Part shown: piece after piece, positions 17,310 through 26,246 of the stretch
Layout: each line of letters begins with the position of its first letter
How positions within the stretch are numbered: the first letter of the stretch is position 1
DNA from: Taibaiella sp.
Lineage (GTDB): Bacteria; Bacteroidota; Bacteroidia; Chitinophagales; Chitinophagaceae
Assembly: GCA_019638495.1 (NCBI GenBank)
Contig: JAHBTQ010000005.1
Location: 124,001 to 188,000 of the forward strand
Reading direction: 5' to 3'
Length of the DNA: 64,000 nt
Program-made: the position numbers and the translations under genes
Notes under the pieces: generated by a model
Told to the model about the DNA's origin: nothing
Database searches by the model: none
What the model saw: the letters and a program-made list of their open reading frames with translations, nothing else

Positions 17310-19325
17310 TCACACCAATTTCAGGGCATTTTCAACGTTTGCCGCCGGCGAAAGGCAGGCCTCGTCTGAACAAACAAATATAGACAAAGCCCCCTCAACA
17401 AATTTGCCGTGCAACAGCGGCAGTTCAGATATTTCTTTTTTGCAGGCAATAGTGAACAAGTGCGGATGGGCTTTCATACCCAGTTCATTTACAGCACTTT
17501 CTGCACCGGCACCGCTACACACAGCCACTTTGGGGCTTGCCGCATGTCGCTGCAGTTGAAGACCCCAGTTTGCAAACGAATATGCATATCTGCTTGCAGT
17601 TGCTGCCATGGCCCTGACCATTACCGCCGACTGTTCTATCCATGCCTGCCTTCCACTCAGCATACCACCAAGCCACAGGTTTTGCGCCATAACAGAATTA
17701 GCAGAAGGGAGTGCGCCATCGTACACATCTACCTTACGCACGGGCATATCTGCCTGTTTTTCCGGTGTGTAGTAGAAAAACCCGTCTTCTCTTCCGTAAT
17801 CGCTAATGATCGCTTCCAGCATGTCGCATGCTTGCACTGCGTATTGCTCATCGCCAGATAAAGATGAAAGATGCAGTAACGCACTAACCAGGTATGCGAG
17901 GTCATCCAGCTTCGAAGGAATACGAGCAACACCACCCTTCCAGGAGTGTAGAAAATCGCTGCCGTCTTTGTAAGCACCCAGCATCCAATTCATATGTTCT
18001 ATTGCTCGTAACCTGTAATCTTCCCTACCAAGGCTACGTGCTGCGCGCGTCAGAGCAAGGTTCATTAATGCATTCCAGGAAAGCAAGCTTTTATCGTCCG
18101 TTGCGGGTCGTATACGTAGCTCACGTGCGTTGAAAAGATCAGACTTTACTGATTCGAGAACCGACAAAACTTCTCTTTCGTCGATACCATGTTGCCTGGC
18201 AACATCGCCTGGCGATTGCGCCACATGCAGTATGTTAGTTTCCTCCCAGTTACCGTGTTCGCGAACGCCAAAATAACTTGCAGCAATACCATGATCGTCA
18301 CCGCTATGCTGCTGCCATTCCTCCCATGTCCATGTGTAGAATTTACCTTCTATACCCTCGCTATCAGCATCAAGTGCACAGTAATATCCACCTTCCCTAT
18401 TTGAAAGTTCGCGGTCTGCAAATGCGATGGTCTCCTCTACTACTTCAGCGTACCTTTTGTTGCCTGTTATGCCATATGCATCGCACAACGAAATGATGAG
18501 CAATGCATTGTCATAAAGCATCTTCTCAAAGTGTGGCGCCAGCCAGTCCGCGTCCGTAGAATAGCGTGCGAACCCACCGCCAAGCTGGTCATAAATGCCA
18601 CCATCAATCATTGCATCCAGGCTACGTAATGCATGTTTTAGTGCTTCTTCATTACCCGTATACCTGTAGTGCTCAATGAGAAAACTTATAGCCATTGTAC
18701 CGGGAAATTTGGGTGCATTACCGAAGCCACCCTTCTCTTTGTCGGCCATTGCCAGCAGGCTCTTTGCTATCTGTGCTGCCGCATCAGTATCCGGCGCCGC
18801 GGATCGCTCTCCCACTATACGTCCTGAGGCGTTTCTGAGATGATCGAGCATCTGCTGAGCCTGTGCTGTAACCTCTCCATGCTGCTCATGCCAGATCTCG
18901 TTTATGCGACCAAGAAGCTGACTCCATGACGGGCGGTTGTAAGCAGGCCGTGGCGGGTAGTAGGTGCCGCCATAAAACGGTGCCCTGTCGGGTGTTACAA
19001 ACACATTCAGCGGCCATCCTCCACTACCCCCTATTGCCTGTACAGCATCCATGTAGAAGTGGTCTACATCAGGATGTTCTTCCCGGTCTACTTTTACACA
19101 AATGAAGTGTTCATTCATGTAAGCCGCTACTGTAGCATCCTCAAAGCTCTCGCGCTCCATAACATGACACCAATGGCATGCTGCATAGCCAATGCTTACC
19201 AGTACCGGTCTGTCCTGAGCTCTTGCCTGCTCAAATGCCTCATCGCCCCAAGGGTACCAATCTACCGGGTTGTGGGCATGCTGCAACAAATACGGACTTT
19301 GCTCGTTGATCAACCTATTTGCCAT
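17310..19325 (-). CDS. DUF255 thioredoxin-fold / six-hairpin glycosidase-like protein (YyaL/SPATA20 family)
   Basis: About 671 residues. The N terminus (Asn-Arg-Leu-Ile-x-Glu-x-Ser-Pro-Tyr-Leu-Leu-Gln-His-Ala-x-Asn-Pro-Val-Asp-Trp) and the Cys-His-Trp-Cys-His-Val-Met redox site identify a DUF255 thioredoxin-like domain (about 1-165); the remainder is an (alpha/alpha) barrel of the N-acylglucosamine 2-epimerase type (Gly-Gly-Phe-Ala-Arg-Tyr-Ser-x-[10 protein letters not shown]). The function of the family is unknown. The start was moved from an upstream in-frame codon at 19385 to the ATG at 19325, because conserved homology starts there and because TACCTTTG, an exact -7 box, ends four bases before it; the extra 20 residues would be the promoter read through. 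Confidence 0.92.
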   Translation of the reverse strand: MANRLINEQSPYLLQHAHNPVDWYPWGDEAFEQARAQDRPVLVSIGYAACHWCHVMERESFEDATVAAYMNEHFICVKVDREEHPDVDHFYMDAVQAIGGSGGWPLNVFVTPDRAPFYGGTYYPPRPAYNRPSWSQLLGRINEIWHEQHGEVTAQAQQMLDHLRNASGRIVGERSAAPDTDAAAQIAKSLLAMADKEKGGFGNAPKFPGTMAISFLIEHYRYTGNEEALKHALRSLDAMIDGGIYDQLGGGFARYSTDADWLAPHFEKMLYDNALLIISLCDAYGITGNKRYAEVVEETIAFADRELSNREGGYYCALDADSEGIEGKFYTWTWEEWQQHSGDDHGIAASYFGVREHGNWEETNILHVAQSPGDVARQHGIDEREVLSVLESVKSDLFNARELRIRPATDDKSLLSWNALMNLALTRAARSLGREDYRLRAIEHMNWMLGAYKDGSDFLHSWKGGVARIPSKLDDLAYLVSALLHLSSLSGDEQYAVQACDMLEAIISDYGREDGFFYYTPEKQADMPVRKVDVYDGALPSANSVMAQNLWLGGMLSGRQAWIEQSAVMVRAMAATASRYAYSFANWGLQLQRHAASPKVAVCSGAGAESAVNELGMKAHPHLFTIACKKEISELPLLHGKFVEGALSIFVCSDEACLSPAANVENALKLV

Positions 19326-19329
19326 GGGG

Positions 19330-19337
19330 CAAAGGTA
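19330..19337 (-). promoter_or_regulatory. Promoter -7 box of the DUF255 gene, leaderless arrangement
   Basis: TACCTTTG on the minus strand followed by CCCC and the ATG. It is the same box and nearly the same spacing as at purL (52598-52605). Confidence 0.65.
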
Positions 19338-19442
19338 CTTGCAACAATAGAAGAGAACTAAAAAAGTAATTAGAAGGATGCCCAATGATTATCACTGACA
19401 ATCAATAACAACGGCTGACTACATATAGCGGCGACACCTCAC

Positions 19443-20696
19443 TTAGTACACGCTGAACCGCGTCACCTGCACAGCGCCATCACCCAGGCGCGCACGAAGG
19501 ACATATGCTCCGGGAAGAAGTCGCGCAAACGAATTGCCATTCTCGGTACCGATCGCTATAACCTCTCTACCATCCATACCCAGCACCTGCAACTCGCTTG
19601 CCTGCACACCTCGGGGGCATGTAAAATTCACCAGCCCACCGCCCATGTTTCGTATCTGAATAACCGGGGTAGTGAGTTCCGCTAATGAGAAGCCCCCCAG
19701 ACCTCCTACATGCAATGTGTCGGTGTAAGCCTCGGTTTTGCATTCGTTTGATGCGGTAAGCGTCACGACATACATACCCCCTGCCGCATAGGTATGAGAT
19801 GGGGCCGCGAGTGTAGAAGTAGCACCATCACCAAAAGACCACAAATAACTTGTCGCCCGCTGAGACGCGTTTGTGAAGGACACACTTAGTCCACCCGTAT
19901 GTGTGCTACTGAAATTTGCATAGGGATAGTGTCCATACTGCTGCCACTGCGAAAGGCTATCAAGCACTACCTTATCAGCAATGCGCTGTAAAGTAGCCGC
20001 AGTCGACGACGAAAGTCCACCCAGATAAGAACATCCCATAGCCGGCCTATGAAAAATGGACGCATAGAACACGCAAGCCTGCAGATAGGAGCCCGCAACA
20101 GATGGATGCGAACTATCAAGCTGGTAGAGGTCTATAGCGGGAAAGCTATCGATAATGATCTTCCATGCTGCACCCATTGGGGCCACAGACGCATGGTTAT
20201 TCTGTGCCATCTCCATATAGCTATCGCGCAGTCTTCCCTGCATACCTCCATAGGTACATACCACAGGATACGATGGGCAATTCATCACATCTCCATTTCT
20301 CCTGCCCCACGTCATCATGAACATGGTTTCGATACAGGAATCGTTATGATCGACCATGCTATCTAAAAATCTTGCATAAGGATAACAGTCTGTAGCAACC
20401 TGTGCAGGCGGAAATGAGGGTATCTGGCTTTGTTCCTGTAGCACCACAACATCCCACGGTTGAGAAGCTATGCCTACGATGGTGCTACCTAAAAGTGTAT
20501 GCTGCTGAAAAGTATAGCCACCGGGTGCAGACATGGAAAAATTCAACGTATCGCCCTTAGCGGCTGCAAAATCGCGCAGCATATCCGGCATGCTGTTGGT
20601 GTAGGTGTAGCTGTTACCAACGAAGAACACCTTACGGGTCGTGGCCGTTGAAACAAAAAAGCAGGCGAGTAGTAAAATTAATAGGGCGGATCGCAT
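19443..20696 (-). CDS. Secreted SGNH-like hydrolase with PKD domain and T9SS-type C terminus, copy 1
   Basis: A 417-residue exported protein. After the signal peptide comes Lys-Val-Phe-Phe-Val-Gly-Asn-Ser-Tyr-Thr, which fits SGNH block I with GNS instead of GDS, and later Asp-Ser-Ser-His-Pro-Ser, which fits the catalytic Asp/His block. A PKD domain follows near residues 265-330 (Trp-Ser-Phe-Gly-Asp-Gly). The last ~70 residues (Leu-Gly-Met-Asp-Gly-Arg-Glu, Leu-Pro-Gly-Ala-Tyr-Val-Leu, Arg-Phe-Ser-Val-Tyr) look like a short type-A T9SS sorting domain. Expected reaction is ester or polysaccharide deacetylation, substrate unknown. It is a tandem paralogue of the next gene, same architecture throughout, separated by 247 bp that hold only its own promoter and a T-run near 20865. 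Confidence 0.8.
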   Translation of the reverse strand: MRSALLILLLACFFVSTATTRKVFFVGNSYTYTNSMPDMLRDFAAAKGDTLNFSMSAPGGYTFQQHTLLGSTIVGIASQPWDVVVLQEQSQIPSFPPAQVATDCYPYARFLDSMVDHNDSCIETMFMMTWGRRNGDVMNCPSYPVVCTYGGMQGRLRDSYMEMAQNNHASVAPMGAAWKIIIDSFPAIDLYQLDSSHPSVAGSYLQACVFYASIFHRPAMGCSYLGGLSSSTAATLQRIADKVVLDSLSQWQQYGHYPYANFSSTHTGGLSVSFTNASQRATSYLWSFGDGATSTLAAPSHTYAAGGMYVVTLTASNECKTEAYTDTLHVGGLGGFSLAELTTPVIQIRNMGGGLVNFTCPRGVQASELQVLGMDGREVIAIGTENGNSFARLLPGAYVLRARLGDGAVQVTRFSVY

Positions 20697-20712
20697 ATAG
20701 AATCGTTTGCCT

Positions 20713-20720
20713 CAAAGGTA
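20713..20720 (-). promoter_or_regulatory. Promoter -7 box of SGNH hydrolase copy 1
   Basis: TACCTTTG on the minus strand, exact TAnnTTTG match, 16 bases before the ATG at 20696. Confidence 0.55.
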
Positions 20721-20943
20721 GAGCTTTACAGGTTGCAGCGCGACATCAACCCAGATCTTGTACGTACTGAAGTGCATCAGCAGCGTCACTTTTTAGCCGG
20801 CCGTGAAATATAGACTATCAGCTCCCTGCAATTAATAGTTAAAGTCTCCGGCTGTCAGGATTTTTTTTACTTTGACATCAGAACCTAACCAACTACAAAT
20901 CACGCCAATTCCATCTAAAAAAAATGACCAGGTAAAGTAGCGC

Positions 20944-22197
20944 TTAATAAACGCTGAACCGCTTGACCAGGGCGGGGCCATCACTGAGCACTACATGCAA
21001 CACATAAGTGCCGGGAGCAAGCCGCGCTTCAACATCGCCGTTCTCCGGAAAGGCGCTAACGAGCTTCCTGCCAGATGCATCATAAACTTGCATTGTGCCG
21101 TTGTGCATGTCTGCATCGCAGAAAAAGCGTACAACTCCACCACCGGAGTTTATTATTTGCACTCCTGCTTTCCGTTGTACACGCCATGCTACATCCTCTA
21201 CGATGCCAACATGAACCGTATCAGAAAACACCTCGCTTCTGCATTCGTTTGACGCGGTAAGAGTCACAATATAAATACCGGCATTAGCGTAGGTATGGAA
21301 CGGAGCGTATTCAGTAGATGTAGCCCCATCGCCAAATGCCCATACATATGTGTCGGCACGCTGACACCCATTCGAAAACGAAACCCCGAGCATTGCGGGA
21401 TGCATCGCTCTATATCTGGCATAAGGATAATGCCCGTATTGCTGCCACTGTTCAAGGCTATCGAGAACTACCTTGTCTGCTATGCGCTGAAGGGTTGTGG
21501 CCGTTTCAACTGAAAGACCCCCGAAATATCCGCATCCCGATGAGGGGCGATGAAAAAAAGAAGAATAAAACACACACGCCTCCAGGTAAGAGCCTGCGGA
21601 AGACGGGTGCGAACTATCGGCCATGTAGAGGTTAATAGACGGAAAGCTATCAACAACAATTTTCCACGCCACCCCCAGGGGCGCTACCGATGCGTGATTG
21701 TTCTGCGCCATCTCCATATAGTTGTGGCGCAGCCTTTCCTGCATACCCTCATAAGTGCACACAACCGGGTCAGAAAGACAGTTCGTGGGATCGCCACCGC
21801 ACCACCCCCAGGTCATCAGGAACATAGTTTCTATACACGAGTCGTTTTCATCTACTATGCTATCCAACTTCCTTGCAAAAGGATAGCATTGTGTAGCTAA
21901 CGGCACCGGCAAAAAGGCGGCCACCTGGCCGTGCTCCTGGAGCACCACAATATCCCACGGCTTTGATGCAATTCCCGAAAGCGTGGCTGCAAGCACTGCA
22001 TGCTGCTGAAATTTGTATCCGCTCGGAGTAGACATGTCGTATACCAGTGTATCGCCTTTTGCGGCAGCGATATCACGCAACATGTCAGGCATACCGTTGT
22101 AACGGGTAAAGCTATTACCAACGAAGAAAACCTTGCGTGTAGTGGCACCTGAAACCAAGGCGTGAGTAAGGAACAGCACTAATAAGCAAGGTTTCAT
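20944..22197 (-). CDS. Secreted SGNH-like hydrolase with PKD domain and T9SS-type C terminus, copy 2
   Basis: About 417 residues from the ATG at 22197 (a GTG at 22206 is the longer option). It repeats the layout of its neighbour: signal peptide ending near Ser-Gly-Ala, Val-Gly-Asn-Ser-Phe-Thr nucleophile block, Met-Thr-Trp-Gly, Asp-Ser-Ser-His-Pro-Ser, a PKD domain with Trp-Ala-Phe-Gly-Asp-Gly, and a C terminus ending Lys-Arg-Phe-Ser-Val-Tyr. The two products agree closely over their whole length, so this is a tandem duplication. They are on the same strand but each has its own -7 box, so they are probably transcribed separately. Likely surface or secreted through the T9SS; substrate unknown. 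Confidence 0.8.
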   Translation of the reverse strand: MKPCLLVLFLTHALVSGATTRKVFFVGNSFTRYNGMPDMLRDIAAAKGDTLVYDMSTPSGYKFQQHAVLAATLSGIASKPWDIVVLQEHGQVAAFLPVPLATQCYPFARKLDSIVDENDSCIETMFLMTWGWCGGDPTNCLSDPVVCTYEGMQERLRHNYMEMAQNNHASVAPLGVAWKIVVDSFPSINLYMADSSHPSSAGSYLEACVFYSSFFHRPSSGCGYFGGLSVETATTLQRIADKVVLDSLEQWQQYGHYPYARYRAMHPAMLGVSFSNGCQRADTYVWAFGDGATSTEYAPFHTYANAGIYIVTLTASNECRSEVFSDTVHVGIVEDVAWRVQRKAGVQIINSGGGVVRFFCDADMHNGTMQVYDASGRKLVSAFPENGDVEARLAPGTYVLHVVLSDGPALVKRFSVY

Positions 22198-22216
22198 ACA
22201 GTTCACGATAATGCTC

Positions 22217-22224
22217 CAAAAGTA
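22217..22224 (-). promoter_or_regulatory. Promoter -7 box of SGNH hydrolase copy 2
   Basis: TACTTTTG on the minus strand, exact TAnnTTTG match, 19 bases before the ATG at 22197. Confidence 0.5.
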
Positions 22225-22343
22225 GCGAAATACGAGCTCCGCAGGCAGAAACCAGAAATTGCCGTGACTATTACCAGCCAGCCAATGGACTTTCTACCGC
22301 CCGGCAAATTCGAATATACAGTCCGCAATTACGAAATCAGAAG

Positions 22344-23681
22344 TCAAATCTCTTTTGCTTTTGCGGCCCACTCAGCCGCTTTCTTGCTGCTACGTTCTGT
22401 GCCTATGCCATATTCGTACAGCTCACTCACGATCTTCATTGCGTCTTTGTCACCTTTCTGTGCCGACTTTAGCATCCACAAAAATGCACGTCCGTCATTC
22501 TTCTTTATCTCGCCAAGCCCTTTGTAGTAGATGTATCCAAGCCAGAAACAACCATTGGGATTTCCCATCTCCGCAGACCGCGTAGCCCAGTCCAGCGCAG
22601 TACGATTGTCCATAGCAGATGCCTTCTCTTTGTTAATGTAAATGTTCGCCAGCACAGCCATCATTTCATCGTCCATATCAGCCTTTGCCGTTGTTTCAAA
22701 CCAGCGCAATAGACGCTGCTGCTGCTCTGCGCCCAGCTCACCGGAATTGTAGAGTGTAAACAGGTTGTTCGTAGAAAAGTTGCGCTCGTCCCCCGTATAT
22801 GCACCGAGTTCCCTATCTTTTATGAGCATCTCCATCCCCTTGCCCGGGTTCTTCTTCACACCAATGCCCATCACATAAAATCCACCCATATAGAAGCATG
22901 CTTCCGGGTTGTTCAACTCTGCATGCTTTTTCATCCATTGCGCCACCTCATATTTATCTACAGTTGCACATTCGTCCTTCATTACGGCTACTCCTACCGG
23001 CTTCACCGATATACTATCACCTGCATCTGCCGCTTTCATGTACCAACCTATTGCCTTGTTACAATCGTTTCCCATATCGGCTTGTGCATAGTAGTCGCCG
23101 AGGTAGCGCATTGCCTCGGATTCACCCTTTTCTGCCGCCTTCACAAACCAGTCGTATCCCGCTTTCCTGTCGGCAGGCACGCCATCACCTTCCATGTAGC
23201 AAAATCCCAGCGAAATCATGGCATCCACGTCACCCTTATCGGCAGCAATGGTGTACCATTTCACAGACTCAGCCATATCCTTTGGCACACCGTTTCCTTC
23301 TTCATACATTTCTGCGAGTTCGTAAGCTGCATCAGAGCTGCCCTTCAGCGCCGCTTTTTTAGTCCAGTCCAGCGACTTTTTCAGGTCTTTTGCCACACCC
23401 ATGCCCTGCTCATACATCTCGCCGAGCAGCAGCATGGATGCTACATCACTCTTAGCAGCTGCCTTATTGAGCCACTTTAACGCTACAGGGTAGCTCCTGG
23501 CTACTCCCAGCCCATAGTAATAGTATTGCCCCAGCAATGACAGCGACTCAACGTTACCCTTGGCAGCCTTGGCCCTGACGGAAGCTAGCTCCTTCTTGGT
23601 GGGAGTAGCAGGCTTTTCGAGCTGCGCAAAAGACGTAAACGTCAGTAAGAAAAGGCTAAAAAAAAATGCGATAAACTTCAT
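22344..23681 (-). CDS. Secreted Sel1-like repeat (TPR-related) protein
   Basis: A 445-residue protein with a signal peptide (Met-Lys-Phe-Ile-Ala-Phe-Phe, cleavage near Ser-Phe-Ala-Gln). The rest is a chain of about nine or ten ~36-residue Sel1 repeats (Ala-x-x-x-Leu-Gly-x-x-Tyr-x-x-Gly-x-Gly-Val and Ala-x-x-Trp-x-x-Lys-Ala-Ala), with a less regular insert around residues 200-310. Such solenoids mediate protein-protein contacts; no enzyme is implied. It starts 23 bp after the end of the YfhO-family gene on the same strand, so the two are probably cotranscribed. Confidence 0.88.
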   Translation of the reverse strand: MKFIAFFFSLFLLTFTSFAQLEKPATPTKKELASVRAKAAKGNVESLSLLGQYYYYGLGVARSYPVALKWLNKAAAKSDVASMLLLGEMYEQGMGVAKDLKKSLDWTKKAALKGSSDAAYELAEMYEEGNGVPKDMAESVKWYTIAADKGDVDAMISLGFCYMEGDGVPADRKAGYDWFVKAAEKGESEAMRYLGDYYAQADMGNDCNKAIGWYMKAADAGDSISVKPVGVAVMKDECATVDKYEVAQWMKKHAELNNPEACFYMGGFYVMGIGVKKNPGKGMEMLIKDRELGAYTGDERNFSTNNLFTLYNSGELGAEQQQRLLRWFETTAKADMDDEMMAVLANIYINKEKASAMDNRTALDWATRSAEMGNPNGCFWLGYIYYKGLGEIKKNDGRAFLWMLKSAQKGDKDAMKIVSELYEYGIGTERSSKKAAEWAAKAKEI

Positions 23682-23704
23682 TTCAACTTTTGATGGAGTA
23701 GTGT

Positions 23705-26176
23705 TTAAACGGTTGCGGCTGCGGAATCAGTATCCCGCTTTTTGCGCTGCAAATATATGACCGCTGCCATAGCAGCAATACCTAATAATGACAGAACAAC
23801 GCCGATGGAGTAGTAGCGCAGCTCATATACCATCGCAATGGAATGCTGGCCTGCGGTAAGTAACACCCCGGTCATTCCGGCAAATACGATCTGCTTTTCA
23901 GCTTCCTTGCCGTCTACTTTCAGGTGCCAGCCAGCATCGTAAGGAATAGACAGGTACATAAGCTTAGGCTGCGCAAGGCTTATCCTGCCTTCCAGGTGCG
24001 TGTCTGTAAGCTGCACGTCACTAAGGCTGTCGGCAGCCAGGGCTGCGGCATTCTGCGCATAAACATCCAGGTTGAATGCGGCGGGAGCCACTGTATCGCG
24101 AAGCTGGAACTCGGTCATTCCTTTCATATTAACTGCGTCTTCATCCCTCACTACACAAGCCTGGAGCGTCACGAAATCTTTTTGTGTTGTGTTCAGCGCA
24201 TCAAACACACTTTCGCGGATATACTTGCTGTAAGTGTATCCGAGAGGTAGTAGAAACTTGCTCTTAAATACCGTCACGTCCCCGAACATAGCAATCGAGT
24301 CGCCGGTAACACGCCACAAAGGAATGGCATTGTTCTTTGAGAACATATACTTCACCCTATTGGCAGACTCGAGTATAGGGCGGCTCATCAGCCCACGTGC
24401 CCAGCGCGAATCAAGCTCACTCTTCCTGTCAGACACGCCCATCAATTGAAGGTACTTGGTAAAGTATAGCTGGTTAAATGGATTGTAATTACTCGTGCCA
24501 CGGTAGCCCTGCGCTTGTGCATCATTAAGCGAAAAGTGAATAGCAGGTGACGAGGCGTAGCTCTTATCAACCCGGAAAAAGGACTTGTCTATACTGTTCA
24601 CGTATTTCAATGCCTCTACCGTGTAGTCGTTATATCCTTTCTTCTCGGTCAATTCTTCTGCCGTCACCGGGTCGCGCTCGTTAACTGTTATGGACGACAT
24701 ATGTGTCATCTCTAACACCACCGCACCGAGAAGTATATACTTCAGATATGGCGGGTGATTTGGCCGGCCAAGGAAAAACAGGATTGCTGCATACACCAGA
24801 AGCATGAAGCACACGAATGTGAACACGGGCGAGTTGATAAAATCGCCCTCCGGGAAATAAGGGTAATTCAGGATCAGCAATAACACCGTCACGGAAACGC
24901 CTAGAATTGCAAGGTTTACCTTTCCCGTCTTAATAATATTGTCCAACGCAAGTAGCGAATAGTATATCAGGAACATGCCTACCACAATAGAATAAGCCCT
25001 GTAATAGTCACCCGTAAATAACCAGAACGCATACCTGAACCATGGAAAAAAAATAGGCATGAACCATACCGCAATAAATACGATAAAGAATGTGCGAACA
25101 CGTTTTTCAAGAAACGGGAATGCCTGTGGCATCAGCAGCAGGCAGGGGATGCCGCAATAGAACAGCGGCGCCTCCAGCGTATTTTGCCAACCTCTAAAGT
25201 TACTGCCTGCCCCGAGTATTTCGCTCGAAAAGAAGCGAAGCATTGCAGTACCCAGTTGAAATTTGTCTACAGTCTGAAACACAGGTGTTGAGGAAAGTAC
25301 AGACGCATAAGAGGTGTTGCCACTGCCACGAGGACTTTCTAACAACTGTACAATATTCTCCAGCATGAATGGCCCGGCAAGTAATATCCCGATAACGCCC
25401 AGGACAGCCATTTTCCCAAAAAGAAGACCTGCCTTCTTTACGTCAAATCCCCCCAACTGCACCACGCGCAGAACAGCATAGCCGAGTAGAAACAACCCAT
25501 ACACGTACATGTTGAATGGCTGCGACAGGAAGATGAGGAATATCCCCAGCGGGAAAAGCCACCATTTGTTGCGTTGCAACAGCATCTCAAAACCTAGCAG
25601 AATAACAGCCAGGTTAAAAGTCTCAAACGAGAATAAATACCAGCCACCACCCAATATCATGAAGGCACAAAAGGCGTAGAACATGCTGCCGGCTATTGCA
25701 GTATATGACGACAGCTTCAGCTCGCGCAGGTAGAGGAAGAATACCATTCCGCTCAGTACTACTTTAAAGAACTCCTTGTATGCCGTGGCATACACAATGT
25801 TATCCTTGCCACCCAGATACAGGAATATGTCAAATGGGTCACGCAGGAAAAATGGCAACATATTCTGCCCCATGCCTATTTTGAATGACCACTTTGGCAA
25901 GCCATGCTGTGCCATATAGTCGGCCACACCATAGGTCACCGGGTAGGAATAGTTATAAGAATCACTTCCTATGTCCTTGTAGAAGTAGGCGTTATGAAAC
26001 AGAAGAAAGTCTTTGTACACAAAGAATGCCATCAGGGCAATAATTGCTGTCGCAACCCATATAGCCTTGTCGCCAAGCTTATCAAGGAAGTCAGCTGTTA
26101 CCAGCGCTTTCCCGGCCGGCACGTCCACCGCTGCTTCTGTGGGTTTCGTTACGTTCTGGCGTTTTTTTGAAGACAC
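23705..26176 (-). CDS. YfhO-family polytopic membrane protein (GT-C-like glycosyltransferase)
   Basis: An 823-residue protein with about a dozen hydrophobic helices from residue ~35 to ~500 and a soluble domain of ~280 residues before a last helix near the C terminus, followed by a basic tail. This is the YfhO family (Pfam PF09586). In Bacillus subtilis and Listeria, YfhO proteins work with a GT2 that makes undecaprenyl-phosphate-sugar (CsbB) and decorate lipoteichoic acid outside the membrane. Here a GT2 of the right type lies 3 kb away. The start codon is GTG at 26176; no upstream ATG is in frame. The acceptor in a Gram-negative cell is unknown. Confidence 0.82.
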   Translation of the reverse strand: MSSKKRQNVTKPTEAAVDVPAGKALVTADFLDKLGDKAIWVATAIIALMAFFVYKDFLLFHNAYFYKDIGSDSYNYSYPVTYGVADYMAQHGLPKWSFKIGMGQNMLPFFLRDPFDIFLYLGGKDNIVYATAYKEFFKVVLSGMVFFLYLRELKLSSYTAIAGSMFYAFCAFMILGGGWYLFSFETFNLAVILLGFEMLLQRNKWWLFPLGIFLIFLSQPFNMYVYGLFLLGYAVLRVVQLGGFDVKKAGLLFGKMAVLGVIGILLAGPFMLENIVQLLESPRGSGNTSYASVLSSTPVFQTVDKFQLGTAMLRFFSSEILGAGSNFRGWQNTLEAPLFYCGIPCLLLMPQAFPFLEKRVRTFFIVFIAVWFMPIFFPWFRYAFWLFTGDYYRAYSIVVGMFLIYYSLLALDNIIKTGKVNLAILGVSVTVLLLILNYPYFPEGDFINSPVFTFVCFMLLVYAAILFFLGRPNHPPYLKYILLGAVVLEMTHMSSITVNERDPVTAEELTEKKGYNDYTVEALKYVNSIDKSFFRVDKSYASSPAIHFSLNDAQAQGYRGTSNYNPFNQLYFTKYLQLMGVSDRKSELDSRWARGLMSRPILESANRVKYMFSKNNAIPLWRVTGDSIAMFGDVTVFKSKFLLPLGYTYSKYIRESVFDALNTTQKDFVTLQACVVRDEDAVNMKGMTEFQLRDTVAPAAFNLDVYAQNAAALAADSLSDVQLTDTHLEGRISLAQPKLMYLSIPYDAGWHLKVDGKEAEKQIVFAGMTGVLLTAGQHSIAMVYELRYYSIGVVLSLLGIAAMAAVIYLQRKKRDTDSAAATV

Positions 26177-26202
26177 AACTGTGGAATTTTACAATTTACA
26201 AA

Positions 26203-26218
26203 GCCGGCAAGCGCCGGC
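26203..26218 (-). terminator. GC hairpin between the TPP enzyme and yfhO-like genes
   Basis: GCCGGC repeated around a 4-base AAGC loop gives a 6-bp all-GC stem; on the minus strand it is followed by TTTGTAAATTG. It may attenuate read-through from the upstream TPP gene into the YfhO-family gene, 27 bases before its GTG. Confidence 0.4.
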
Positions 26219-26246
26219 ACCATGCTATCAGTATCAGAAAAATAGT

